Shown here: positions 33,620 through 45,182 of the stretch, one piece after another | Numbering within the stretch: position 1 is the stretch's first letter | Layout: each line of letters starts with the position of its first letter | Source of the DNA: Blasia pusilla | Taxonomy: Eukaryota > Marchantiophyta > Marchantiopsida > Blasiales | Direction: 5' to 3' | NCBI GenBank assembly: GCA_050084515.1 | Contig: CM114273.1 | Coordinates: forward strand, 15,376,001 to 15,440,000 | Length of the DNA stretch: 64,000 nucleotides | Notes under the pieces: generated by a model | Seen by the model: the letters and a program-made list of their open reading frames with translations, nothing else | The model's database searches: none | Told to the model about the DNA's origin: nothing | Made by a program: the position numbers and the translations under genes

Positions 33620-34600
33620 CGCCTTTGACGCCTCTCATGCCCACTTGTACCTTCAAAACATCTCCCACCTTGAAGCCTCTAAATGTTGAGAATACCCGTC
33701 TTACCTCCCGAATACCCATGATTCACCCGCCTCACCTCCCGCTCACTTCTCCGCCACACTTTGTTGCGCCAAACTCACATATGAATGGGAACTTCAATTC
33801 ACCGCACCATAAATGCAAAATTTGCATGAGACTAAGGTGGGCATTGGAACTAGAGTTCCGATTCTCACCCGCACCAAAAGAGACTACTTGGGGTAGAAAA
33901 GGGCGATGGACTATCCTAATTTGAAATTGGATTCCGATAGCTGCGCCGCTTTGCCAACTCCACTTGAAACTTGGGCGTCTAAAAATATCCTTCACCTAAA
34001 AGAGAGTGCCAAATTGGAACTTAAATTCCAAATGCTCTTGGCTCACTCGTTCCTTCCTAAGTTCACAGAAGAATAACAAAATTGGAACTAAAGTTCCAAT
34101 TGCTCACTCCTCCCTCTCTACTTTTCACACCACGCCACGCCGCTCCTGATAGAAAGAGCCACGTCCACTTGAACAAAACACGGAATTGGAACTACGGTTT
34201 TCATTCTTCCTCTTGCCCCGCTTGAAGAAGAGCCGCGGACCATTTGAGAATCCGCCGGATGGGAACTTGAGTTTTGATTCTTCTCTACTTCCTCTAAATG
34301 TCATGTTGAAACTGAGAGTCACGCCAATCTCACTTCTTGGGTCGCGCCTAAGAGGATCAAAATTGAAGTTCCGATTTCCCTCACTATCCTCTCCACCTCC
34401 CTGTATATAGAACCCAACACAACTAAGGATCAAAATGAGAACTAGAGTTCTGATTTCCTCCTTCCTATCCTCTCCACCTCCCTGTTTTATTACAAAATAA
34501 TTGCAAGATCGAGGGATCCTCTATTGTTGACCTCAACGACAATTGTTTACACCATCATCACCTTCTCATTCTCTCTCGTATTGGTTCATAATTTACATAT
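33620..34600. other. Spacer between C and B with recurring palindromic motif
   Basis: No gene was recognised. GGAACT-nn-AGTTCC or close variants occur eight times: 33,787; 33,846; 34,016; 34,084; 34,188; 34,262; 34,361; 34,437. Several are followed by GATTC or AATTGC, and nearby CTCACTC and CCTCTCCACCTCCCTGT strings also repeat. Possibly a degenerate repeat array or terminal region of an unrecognised element. Confidence 0.5.
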
Positions 34601-34604
34601 GGAG

Positions 34605-35344
34605 GCACAATATACATCGTTGTCACCGAATACACACACAAACAGACACGATCCCATGCTAACTCATGGCATCCAAAAAGGACATAAGGAATACCAAAAT
34701 ATCTCCAATAAAATAAGATCCAATCTCTCTCACAACTCCATAGTTCTCACATATGTGCACTCTCACAATGTCAAACCAAACCCAATCTACTAATGAAAGG
34801 CTTGGGTTACACACACAAGGTAAGCAAGACCATAGCTCCACCGCCTCATGCCAAGAGGTTCAACAAAGAGAGAATGAGCTCTTAAGCTCTCTCTCCTTGA
34901 GGTATACCCCTCCCCTCTCCCAAACTCTCTCCATGGTAACCTATGCTCCCAAGTCATATCTTTGGCTCTTGACCTGATGTAGGAGGTCAAGGCCATTAAC
35001 AACAAATATAAAGTCGATCATATACTCAAAATGGTACTTACCTAAAATAGTAAGTTCCTCAATATAGCTCTAAATGAGTCGAAATGAAGGGGAAACCTGA
35101 AAGAGCAGGTTTCCCGAGGCCTCAACATATCATCCTCGACCTACTAAGCTTGTCCTCTATTACTCACAAAGGCGATCTTCTAGATCTCACCGATCTATCA
35201 TAAAAGATGTGACAGTTGTTGTGCGTATACACATCGCTACACAATATGCATCCTTGTCACCGAACACACACACAAATACGCACGATCCCATGCTAACTCA
35301 TGGCATCCAAAAAATGAGACAAGAAGTACCAAAATATCTCCAAT
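34605..35344 (-). repeat. B1-A2-B2 terminal repeats of element B
   Basis: B1 (35,217-35,344) follows the purine run AGGGGGGCG. It begins ATTGGAGATATTTTGG and ends CGCACAACA. AC, then TGTCACATC, starts A2 (34,710-35,214). B2 (34,605-34,709) begins ATTGGAGATATTTTGG and breaks off inside the segment near GTATATTGTG. The layout is identical to element A. Confidence 0.8.
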
Positions 35345-35522
35345 CGCCCCCCTAGCTGGTGGTTAGGTCCCTCTAACTCGAGAGAGCCATATATCCCTAC
35401 CTACCATGACATACATCTCTCAGACGCTAAGAGCAAGAAGGTCGAGTGCTCATGTGGCCCAATAGTTAGTCGCCTTCTTGTCATCCATATCACAGACACA
35501 AGTTGGAATATAGAACTACCTA

Positions 35523-36900
35523 CTCTATGTACATTTGGGACACATCCATCATCCCTGAGGAATCCTAGTGAGAGATGGCGTCAAACATGCCATATGCCAT
35601 CCTCCCGAATACCCGTCACAAATTAGGATAGTGGTTGCACCACGGGCGGAACCACAAAACATACACCGCAAGCATGCATGAACTATTGCTAAGCTCCGAT
35701 CAACTATACCGTCAATTTTTGGAAGATGACATGGCACATAGTTACGCACACGGTCCTTCCAAACCATACCATCGCGTATCTCCAATAAGAAAACACTGAA
35801 TGGCAACACCTCACGCACTCTCGAGATGGTGCACCCTACAATCACATCCAACGTTGTGAGTGCCCTCTGCTACAAGTAGACATAGTCTCCCTGATGAAAC
35901 TTTCGGATAGTAGGTCGATTACCACCACCCCGAATAGTCGCACACCTCAACGTATCCTGATGTTGCGCAATTGTCAAGTTCTAAAATGCCGTGGGCATCA
36001 CTCTCTAAAATAACTTAGCCCTCTGAGAACATGCTCGCATCCATACATCAGGGTCCTCAAGGTTCAACACCTCACCAACATCTCCATGAATGGTCGCAGG
36101 TAAATCTAGCTCTCGCCCATAAAGCAACAAGTACGGTGAGAAAGACGCTAAGGATGCGTGCCTGCTGAATCTGTATCCCATTGCCAACCACGGAAACTGA
36201 AGGTCCCAATCTCCTAGGTATCCTCTATGTAAGCCATACTTGCACAATCCTCTCTTCATCGTCTGCACAACCCGCTCCGCTTGTCCATCCGCCTCAGAAT
36301 GATCTCGCCAAGTAGTGCGGTGGTCAATCAGTGCCTGATCACACAAGGCCTGAAACTCCCCGCAGAACTCTGTATCCTGGTGTGTCAACAACTCAGTTGG
36401 TGCGCCGTAATGACTCAACACTCGATCTAGGAAGGCATATGCTACTCCCTCATTCGCTTTGTCAAGCAATGCAACCAACTCTATCCACTTCGAGAAGTGC
36501 TCGACCATCACCAACACATAACGACTATGGCGCTCCGTCAAAGGCAAAGGTCCTACAAAATCCAAACTCCATCTATAACCTAAACCCATGATTGGAAGTG
36601 GATGCAACTATGGAGTCGGAGCATTGAGCGATGCTCGGACTCCATCACACACCATGCATCTGGAAACAAACTATTGAATGTCAATCTGCATGCCTCGCCA
36701 CCAATACTGAATCTGGAGCAAGCTGTACGTCCGCTTCATTCCAAAATGACCCAACTCATCGTGGGCATGACACACCAAGCGTGCTCTCTGCAAAGGATGA
36801 GGCACTACACGCACTCTACCATCCTCCCACACTCAAAACATATGTGTGCCCTCCCATCGGAATCGTCTGGCTCGCTGTAGGATCTGATCCCGCTCTCTAG
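35523..36900 (-). pseudogene. Integrase and PHD finger of element B
   Basis: The N-terminal zinc region (LVCHAHDELGHFGMKRTY ... FVSRCMVCDGV, about 36,640-36,800) is nearly complete, with the H-H-C-C pattern visible. The 200-codon frame 36,005-36,607 holds the core: SLDFVGPLPL (first Asp), THQDTEF (second Asp region) and HSEADGQAERVVQTMKRGL (Glu), then FSPYLLLYGRELDLPA. After a stop the frame 35,549-35,851 has RVREVLPFSVFLLE, VWKDRV and the PHD finger: CMFC, CDGY (Cys to Tyr), WHMACLTPSL, stop, then WMCPKC near 35,523-35,545, with the PHD Trp retained. Confidence 0.85.
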
Positions 36901-38628
36901 CACCCACTCTGCTCGTGACGTTGCCAGTTCGGAGGTACTCCAAGACCACTCCATCATCGTGAATTTCTCGACCACCTGTCGTCTCCTCACTGGCCTCTCG
37001 ATCTAATGACTCTCCATCAGACCTGACCATCGAAGTCTCAGCAATCTGGCTCTCCATAGCCAACAAGCCCAAATTGGATGATGCACGCCATCCTGGCACC
37101 AACTCCTCATCACTCTCACCATGCCAACGAGCTCCAATTGTATCTCGTTGACTCGAGCATGGGTTACGGCTCAAACCATCTGCATCTTGGTTGAGCGTCC
37201 CAGGTCTATGCACCACATGGAAGTCATACTTCTGCAACAAAAGAGCCCACCTCGCAAGCTTTCTTGTAAGCTTGTCCGAATTCATCAACCATTTAAGTGG
37301 TTGATAATCAATAATGATGGTAAGGGGATTGTCGAATACATAACATAAAAAATATGCGATAGTCCATACTGTAGCCAAGCACTCACCCTCATACGAGCTG
37401 TATTTCGCCTCTGCAGCGTTTTTCGAGCGACTAGCATAAGCCACCACGAACTCTCTACCATCATCATCATGGTGGGTGAGCACGATTCCAAGCCCCAACA
37501 TGCTCCTATCGGTATGCAACTGGAAAGGACGCCCCCTGATCGGTCTCCTCAATATGGGCGCGAACGTCAATATATTCTTGAGCATCTGAAATGCTCTCTC
37601 TTGCTCATCCCACCAGTGCCACTCTTGATCCACCTTGGTCATCAAGGTTAGAGGCTTCGCAATCGAACTAAAATCCTTGACGTACCGTCGATACAAGTTT
37701 GCCAATCTCATGAATGCACGAACTCGACTCACATTTGTAGGGCGTGGAATGCGTGGAATAGCCTCTACCTTGTATGTTGCACACCAAGGCCCGGCCCCTT
37801 TGATATCGTATGACCCAAGTACTCAATCTCGCCATAAAAGAACTTGTGTTTGCCTGGATGTAGCTTCAGCCCATGTAACTGCAATCGTCGAAATACCTCC
37901 TCTAGATGTCACTGATGCTCCTCAACCGTGGCGCTAAAGACTACGATGTCATCAATATAACAACTAGCAAAATCCAAACATGCCAAGATCCTATCCATGA
38001 CCCTCTGAAACTTAGCGGGGGCATTTTTTAACCCGAATGGTGAGAATCGCCATTGGTACAAACAGTCCTTCCCATGAGGATTGATGCCCCAAAATATCGT
38101 CTTGTGCTTGTCCTCCAATCAGATAGGCAGCTGATGAAATCCAACTCGCAAATCCAATGAACTGAAGACCTTTGTATGCCCAATTGCATCAAAGATCTCC
38201 TTAGGGCTGGGCATGGCATACCTATCAAACTTTGTCTTTCGATTGATAGGTCGCTAATCTTCAGACATCCGCCTATCCGTCTAGTTGCCATGCACATCCT
38301 TCTTGGCAGGCATGACAATGGCAAATGCATATTCTCCATGTGACATCTCCACTAGTCTTATTCCAACCAAGTGTTGGCTCCTACTCTAAATCACAGCCCT
38401 GTCCATGCCATTGTACCTGTAGGGTCGTCGGAAGATCGGCATGTCACTCGACAACTCAATGCGGATCCCTGGACCCTTCAGCGTACCCAAATCATGCATA
38501 CTAAATGTAAAAAAACTCTTATAACTCCTAAGGAACTGGTGTATCCGGTGCCGCTCTCCTCTTGTCAACTTAGGGCCCATATCTAGCTCCCAAGTCTCCA
38601 TCGTGACTACGATAAGACTCTCCGACAC
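36833..38628 (-). pseudogene. Reverse transcriptase and RNase H of element B
   Basis: It starts at METWELDMGPKLTRGERHRIHQF (38,60x), then KGPGIRIELSSDMPIF, GEYAFAIVMPAKKD, PINRKTKFDRYAMPSPKEIFDAI, FSSLDLRVGFHQLPI, KDCLYQWRFSPFGLKNAPAKFQRVMDR and the catalytic YIDD (37,948-37,959). The 299-codon frame 36,833-37,732 covers the connection and RNase H (RGRPFQLHTDRSMLGLGIVL, YSSYEGECLA, IDYQPLKWLM) and ends in the spacer to integrase (VHRPGTLNQDADGLSRNP). Frame changes near 37,740 and 38,150 and a TAG shared with A near 38,28x make it inactive. Confidence 0.85.
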
Positions 38629-38879
38629 AGGTGTCGGTGGTTGCTATGGTGCAACCCCATCTCGGACAATAGAACTCTCATATCCACGTGCAATACCCAG
38701 AACCACACTCGATGATGTGGCTATCATCTCCTGGCGTACCTGCAAAAGATCCCAAGAAGCCCAAGGATGTATCTCCCGATCACCCTGGTGTGTCAATCTC
38801 CTCGGGTCTTGCCCCCAGCCGCTACCTCAATCGTCTCTGTAGGCATGGGGCTCACCAACACAACAGCTGTGATCTGTCA

Positions 38880-40129
38880 CATCCTCAAACGACGTTGCTC
38901 AACTACTCCTAAGCTGAAAATCCATGTCAAGCAGTTTAGGTCCATTTCCTGCCCCAAGATATGACGTCATGATGCCTCTGAGAGTGATAGTATTGTCATC
39001 ACTCCTGTGAGGAATCCCATCGCTCGCTCCGGCTCATTGGCGTTGGGCTCCACCAACATCTGTATTCTGTCATCCAAACCAAGCCAGGTCCGACCTCCTT
39101 GAATGCATAGGAAGTAGGAAAACTCACCAATGTGGGAAAGGTTGCTCGTGGCGTGCCAATCTTGTTGACTATCATCAACGGCAGTCGATCATCTAGCCTC
39201 ACTGCCTCTGATCGATGGCCTGGATCCAATATATAATCCACAAAAAATCGGAGGGACGCTCCACTCTCGCATAAGCCCTCCAATACCTCATGTGGTACCA
39301 AGTTGGTCCACCAAAGACGCAGGCGGTGTGCTCTAGAACCTACACTCGCTGCATCTAACAACATTGCCTGGCCGATCCATGTGCGCACTTGAAGTGCATT
39401 CGTCACCACGCGGGACCTCGAATCGCCCAAAATTGGCACATCCCCCAAAATGTATGTTGGAGAATGAGGTTGATGCTCTAGTAAATGTCGCAAGATCTGC
39501 ACCATCTCCCTGAACAACCTAAATCGAGTGTCAACTAACCCGCTACCTCGTCCAACACTCGATTGGCCCTGACACGTCCAACTTGTAATGACCAAATCTA
39601 TGGTCCCTATCCACTCCAAGTCCTGTGCCCCCAAGAATGAAATGTCCCTCGGTAGGAAACTCTGGTAACCTTGAATGACGGACGCAGACAAAAAGTCTAG
39701 AAAACGGAGGCGTAACAACGCCACATGGTGAAGTGAAGCGCACCTCGCAACATCATCAATCTCCACATATAGGTACCACTGCACGCGCACTCCAACTCGC
39801 AAAACAACAACTAACCTAATGCTGATCCCTCCAAAGAGATCCAACACCCGAATATCCTTCTCTGGGATGCACCACACAATCAGGGTGGTGTCTAAAGGGG
39901 TCATAGCATCACTCATGCCTACTTGGGGTTCTTCTGACCTGTCACACTCTGGTACAAACGTCTTACTCCACGCGGTTTGCCCATGCTCAGTGGCTAAGCG
40001 TCGAAGCTCCTCATTCGAGTGCCAAAGCGACACCTCTCCTCCATGGACTGATGCGGCTACCATGACACTCCTTTGCATAGAAATTCCAGGAATGAGAGTA
40101 TCCTCTATATGGACATGTCCCTCAATCAA
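38880..40129 (-). pseudogene. DNMT3-like C5-cytosine methyltransferase domain, element B copy
   Basis: The 376-codon frame 38,999-40,129 joins the protease tail (residues 1-90) to the methyltransferase. Motif I is DLFGG (97-101). Motif II is YVEID (121-125). Motif IV is SWTCQGQS, with Cys186 preceded by Thr where Pro is expected and where C has Pro. REMVQIL (207-213) leads to motif VI, GDV (229-231; ENV in A). Motif VIII is AHRLRLWWTNL (267-277). C-terminal motifs continue past a frame change at about 39,015 (ERAMGFLTG ... ASWRHILGQEMDLN, to about 38,880). Order and flanking residues resemble DNMT3 more than the permuted DRM type. It lies between protease and RT, so it would be released from or act within the polyprotein. 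Confidence 0.85.
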
Positions 40130-41213
40130 ATCACTAGGCTAAGTGATGGCACTGCTAAATGTTGCTAAGATCGCCATCTCTCATGGCTATCGTTCAATCA
40201 CTGCATGTGTGAATCGAATGGATAATGAGCTAAGGCGCCCATCACCTTACTACCATCTTGGTTTGTAGGATGCTGACACCTCCCAGTAATCCAATGAAAA
40301 CCCCATCGAGTATAACACTACTCCACCAACCAAGACGTCGTAGGACTCTTCATCAGTCACTATCGCCTTGGCTCGCACCACGGACTCATCTGTAGGATGT
40401 CCCGGGTGAATCCTCACCACAACCTTCAGTCAGGTGATATATCGTATGGTACTCGCTCCACCCAAGAATGCTTTTATCGATCCGGAATGGACAACGCTCC
40501 ACATCGGCTCTTGTCAAGCCCAATCCTATGAATGACGCTTTCCCCAACATCACGGGTTGTGCTCCTTAATCCAACAAGATGTGTTGCGGACTAAAAGCTC
40601 TACCTCTAAGACTCACCAACTGGAAGACCTCTCCCCGATTATCCAGCAACACAAAACCAGGAGAAACCATGGCATGCTCTATCACGGGTCCAGCGGGCAT
40701 CCCGGCGATCCTAGCAGCCGCATCCTGCCATGAATCTGACGTGGACGGCCCAAGCATCCGCTCCAAGGGCAGGTCCATCACCTCCTCTGCAATCACCTCT
40801 AAACATGATGCAAGAACTCCAACTCCACGCTCACATGGCCTAGTGGCCAGCCCAAAAACCTTGGCGGGCGTACCTCTCACCGTCATAACACTAGAAGCAG
40901 AAAATAATGGAGCGCATTACACAATGGTGGCTGCCCCCAACAACATGCTTGACACATGCCCCTCCTGAGCATGAGCAATAGGAGTTGTCGCACTCGCTTC
41001 TCCCTTTGCCCTCTGTGCCTGCACACCAACAACATCACCAACTCTCCAGGAACTCTGATCAAGACCCATCGATGGGGTCCTCATCGCCTTGAATAACGCA
41101 AAAGATTGAGGAAGCCTCGTCTTTTTCCTGGCTTCCCCTCGTTGTGGATCCAACTCTACGGCTCCTTTACGTGTCACAATTGCGGTAGCCTCCATCTGGG
41201 CAACCCCACACAT
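40130..41213 (-). pseudogene. Protease region of element B
   Basis: The frame 40,566-40,886 ends HILLD, then TAA (40,566-40,568), then GAQPVMLGKA, i.e. the D-S-G-A active site with Ser converted to a stop. Upstream, the frame 40,917-41,213 carries AVELDPQRGEARKKTRLPQSF and SSMLLGAATIV. Downstream, WSEYHTIYHLTE and ESYDVLVG-type sequence lies near 40,330-40,480. Residues around the active site (LLD.GAQPVMLGK, then GLGL) fit clan AA aspartic peptidases. Confidence 0.75.
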
Positions 41214-42330
41214 CCAACCAGGATCCGTATAATGTCAATGCCACGGATGTCAATGCCACGGATCCGGCATCGGGTAACCTCAATGCGAAAACCAAAATCT
41301 GCTCTTGTAGTTGCTGTATCTGAGCAGCCATCCCAGCCTCATGCGCGACGTCTCCCTCGACGCGTCTAGGTGGTGGGACTCTACCTCCTCCATGTGCAGC
41401 TCCACTACCCTGTCGGGCAACTCCAGCTTCTCGTCCCCCAACAAGACCACCTGGTGCACAATCTCTAGGCCCACCTGTACCGGTTACTCGCTCTGGTGCC
41501 CTCTCTGGCCCTTGGTCCAGACATAACTCAGGGTGTAAACTGAAACACGTGATGCATGTATGACCATACCTCTGACAATAGTCACACTGATAACCTCCTA
41601 GTGCAACACCAACTCCTCCTCCATGCTGAGGCACATATCCATGACCATGACGAGTGCAATTGCGCTGATAATGGGCTCCACCACATCACAAACAAGTAAT
41701 TGTAGGCTGCTGTTGTAGAGCCACATATGAAGGCGCAGATCCCTGGAAGTCGTGGATGCTCTGCAACTTCTCCGTCTGTATCCCCTGGTAGCTCGCCCTC
41801 AACTCAGCGAAGAACTCAACCACGAGGTTGAACCAGGTACAAACCCGACTAGACAGTTCAACTACTCCAGTGCGAGTGACCCCTCCTAAAACATCACTAG
41901 TGGAAGAGGAAGTAGCCTCTCCTCACTCCTCCTCCTCATCTGGGAATGGCTCCGTCCATAACACATAGTGTGGGTCATAGAAGAGTCGCCATGGGGAGAA
42001 CTCATGGTAATCGTCCATGGGCACCCCCTCTAAATGTTGGAACATACCCTTCCATGCTATAAACGGGTTGAACTGTCTAGAGCTCCTAGCCCCTTGTGAG
42101 TCACACCAAGTCCTAAACTCCGCAATGAAGTTGTGTAGCTCTATGGTGCCTACAGCACCTGAAAACCTATGCGGTCCTCTACCCCGGTCGTCCATCTCGG
42201 ACACCCAACTGGTACGATCACTCAATGTGTACGGTGGATCACTAACACACTCCTCTACACGCTCCCCCTCGTCTGAAGATGACACAGAAGGAGATCTCTC
42301 ATGTGGAGACCCTGAAACTTCGCACCACTC
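41167..42330 (-). pseudogene. gag of element B
   Basis: The frame 41,923-42,285 (SSSDEGERVEE, EMDDRGRGPHRFSGAVGTIELHNF, FNPFIAWKGMFQHLEGVPMDDYHEF, PDEEEE) gives the N-terminal gag. The frame 41,167-41,634 contains the second knuckle CDYCQRYGHTCITC and a Gly/Arg-rich tail, then a coiled-coil-like AAQIQQLQEQI. The first knuckle (CL-stop-CGGAHYQRNC) lies near 41,670-41,690 and is damaged. It aligns with A gag throughout. Confidence 0.8.
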
Positions 42331-42339
42331 CTGGTAAAC

Positions 42340-44005
42340 CCTCCAGAGCTACTCTTAGGTCCACTACCTCACCTCTTAAAATCCTGAAAGGACGCCGAGA
42401 TGGCCCTTGTGCCCCTCTCACACGATCACTCTCAATCTCGCGAATAATCCCTCAATCACTCAAACTAAACATGAGGCACTTAATCTACACTCTCTCATTG
42501 AGACGTGTGTTGTGCGGCAACAAGCAACGTGGTGCCGTAAATCAACCGATCTATCGTCTCATCGACAAACCATCCTCAACTCCGGACATCCCACACAGGT
42601 CTATGTCCCCTAAACCCATACATCATCGATGCTCCTAGCATTGGAACGAAACCCAATTTCCCAAATAACTTCCCAATATCTGGAAATCCCTCACATGTGT
42701 AGGGTAAGAGACCAAAATGGGTAACTTGACAATAATGTCGATGTCGCTTTTTGGAAATTGCAAATCTCGACCCCAAGTTGGTCGTGAAGACAACTCCTCC
42801 AATTAGCAAGTCGTACTCCTCTCGTATTGACGCTGTTCAAACCTCCTCGACGTGCGGTGCAGGTCCAGCGGTCCGGTGTGGCACCGAACGGCTACAAATG
42901 GCTTGGCACTTGGGAATGGGGTGTGGCACTCGGCGGTATACCCTCCTCTATCAGAAATTCACACGCTCTCCACCTAGGGAATGAGCGGCTCCGCGATCGA
43001 GACGGTGCAGTGCGGAAATCGGCGGCTACGGGCGTTATGGCACGGTACTTTATCGTCTTCGAGCGGTTACCAACCCCAACATAGCAACATGAAATGAAAA
43101 CTCAAACACCATAACCCGAGGTCACCTTCCATCACTGGTTGATGACGAAACTGCGATGACGGTGGTGGCCAAACCAAAGTACGTAGTGGCGGCGTAAGTC
43201 AGAGAATCAACGGTGGTTGTGGAAGACCCTCCACTCCGTAGTGGCGGCAATCGCAACCAAAGGGTGGAGAACAGCCCAATGCGGCTCTGAACAATGCTAG
43301 GCAGCGGTAGCGGCCGACGGTGGACAGTGAACCGTTGACGGTCATAATTGACCGTTGATGGTGTCGGCGGACCATTGATCATGATGGTTGACCATCAACA
43401 ATGGACCATTGATGGTGACTATGATGGCGAAGGCCGCCGCCGGCGTGGCGGCTGGTTTAGGATTTGAACAATTTAACCCTTAAAATCGCCTAGCAATGGC
43501 AGTTTTGCAAGATTGACCATAACTTTTTTCTTGCAACTTCAAATTACGCACCGTCTATTGCACAGCGTACACAACCTCACGATCTACAACAGCGTAAACA
43601 AATATTTTGAATCAAAAATTATAGTAAAAACTAAAGGGGACTATCGTAAAGCCCAATGTCTCTTTCTCCTACACAAAATTTGGCAGCGCTTTCGCGTTGA
43701 TTTCTCCCAATGAAAATGTAAAACCCGTAAAAATAAAAATTAGCAAGCTACATGGTGCTCCCAAGAGCACCGGCATGGGGAAACCCGCCCCCATACTCAA
43801 TCCGCATCAAAAATTGGGCAACACTTCCGCACGCCACTCTTCCACACGACAAATTGGCAAAGGAAACATCACAAGTAAGCGGCTCTTGCTCCGGTGTGCA
43901 CTCCCATGAACCGCTGAATGGGGAATACGATCCCCAACCTGCAAAACCAGCAAGTGACCAGCGAGCTCCCCCATGAAGCTCTCTCACTCACTCATTTCTC
44001 TCTTT
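42340..44005 (-). other. 5' leader of element B
   Basis: It shares blocks with the leader of element A, including the frame 43,122-43,382 ending SSTSDGR and the AAGTGTTGCCCAATTTTTGATGCGG stretch near 43,800-43,830, where A has TGGCGCCCGGAAGCGCTGCCC. Lengths differ by insertions and deletions. Confidence 0.6.
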
Positions 44006-44308
44006 GTAAAATAAGATCCAATCTCTCTCACAACACCATAGTTCTCACATGTGTGCACTCTCACATATCTCTCTCAATGTCAAACCAAATCCACTCTCCT
44101 AATGAGAGGCTTGGGTAATACACACAAAGCAAGCAAGACCATAGCTCTGCCGCCTCATGGCAAGAGGTAACCTATGTCCCCAAGTCACGTCCTTGGCTCT
44201 TGACCTGATGTAGGAGGTCAAGGGCCACTTACCAAAATATAAAGTCGATCATATACTCAAAATGGTACTTATCTAAAATAGTTAATTCCTCAATATGGCT
44301 CTAAATGT
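44006..44308 (-). repeat. Terminal repeat A1 of element B (truncated)
   Basis: It ends in the minus sense with GGATCTTATTTTACA followed by AAGAGAGAAATGAG, the same A1/leader junction as in A. The distal 200 bp are missing (break at 44,308), and a further piece is deleted near 44,167. Confidence 0.75.
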
Positions 44309-44389
44309 GAGTAGTGGAGAGCCTGCATTTATATGTGATGAGTACAATTTTTCTTCATAGAGTACTCATCAACAACAATCATAGACGAG

Positions 44390-44650
44390 AAGATAGATAA
44401 GCTTAATTACATTTTCTGAAAGTTTTGCAATAAGCTATTGCTTAAGGATCAAGAATTATATGAGCTTTTTACATGTGATAAGGCCGAAATAGAAGATGAC
44501 TCAATAGACTTGAATGTTTGTGCTTAGAACAAACGTGCAAGGCAAGTAATCCACTATATTCCAATAACGATATGTTCGCCCATAATTGGTCATATTCAAG
44601 GTGTTGATATTTTGAAGAAGGTATGGGATGCGTTTGTCGCGTCTTTTAGG
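44390..44650 (+). pseudogene. Ty1/copia gag fragment
   Basis: CNKLLLKDQELYELFTCDKAEIEDDSIDLNVCA, stop, NKRARQVIHYIPITICSPIIGHIQGVDILKKVWDAFV reads like the N-terminal half of a copia (UBN2-type) gag, with the ALxLI ... HIQGA..KEAWDAL pattern. It stops at the hairpin cluster beginning at 44,641. No other part of this element is adjacent. Confidence 0.6.
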
Positions 44651-44770
44651 GTAGATCGTCACTGATCTATCCTAAAAGACGTGATAGATTTTCACCGATC
44701 CTCCTAAAAGACACTTACGATCTATCACGTCTTTTAGGTGGTCTATGCCTCCAATTGAAGCATAGACCAC
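44641..44770. repeat. Cluster of hairpins built from element-end sequence
   Basis: Three inverted repeats: 44,641-44,657 with 44,664-44,680 (16 of 17 bp); 44,671-44,687 with 44,722-44,738 (17 bp perfect, CCTAAAAGACGTGATAG); 44,738-44,748 with 44,760-44,770 (11 bp perfect, GTGGTCTATGC). The first two consist of the ACGTCTTTTAGGATAGATC sequence that starts the A repeats of elements A and B. Confidence 0.85.
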
Positions 44771-45182
44771 TCCTATGCAAAAATGATCAACTGTAGACAA
44801 TAAATAATCAAAATTGGCGTGTAGAGAGCTAACTAGACAACTTTCCTTAACTATTGGACTTTCCTATACTAATTTTTTTATTGCATAAGCTCATAATATC
44901 ATAATAAACTAATTTTGGATGCATTGGAAAGCTCTCAATGAGCTTTACAAGATGGTTGGAATAATCTGTTGGCTGCATTCTAATAAATGCGGACTCGAAT
45001 TTATGAATCAATCAAGAAAGACCTAAGAAATTGCTCCAAAGTTGTATCACTATCACAACTCCACATCAAATTTTATACCACACAGTTCTAACTGAAATTT
45101 CCTTGCCCCAAATTTAAATTGTGCCTTCTCTTCCTCTCTTAACATTTCCAATACAAGGAATATCAATTGATGCTCTCTTATC

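Larger units (their letters stand above)
34605..44308 (-). mobile_element. Element B: best-preserved copy of the DNMT/PHD Ty3/gypsy family
   Basis: On the minus strand: A1 (44,308-44,006, outer end truncated and internally deleted), leader (44,005-42,340), gag, protease, DNMT (39,850-38,880), RT (38,628-37,750), RNase H (within 37,732-36,833), integrase (36,900-35,850), PHD (35,66x-35,523), B1 (35,344-35,217), AC dinucleotide, A2 (35,214-34,710) and B2 (34,709-34,605, truncated). It has the longest open stretches of the family (376, 299 and 200 codons), which are the best source for a family model. It is still interrupted by stops, including one in the protease active site. It lies tail-to-head upstream of element C in the same orientation. 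Confidence 0.85.

Noticed and set aside
38880-40129. DRM-type (permuted) methyltransferase
   Set aside because: Motif I precedes IV, VI and VIII, whereas DRM enzymes place VI-X before I-V. The C-terminal ERAMGF/HILGQ block also comes last, as in DNMT3.
38880-40129. Host DNMT3 pseudogene trapped by chance
   Set aside because: The same domain sits at the same position between protease and RT in three independently diverged copies, so it belongs to the element.
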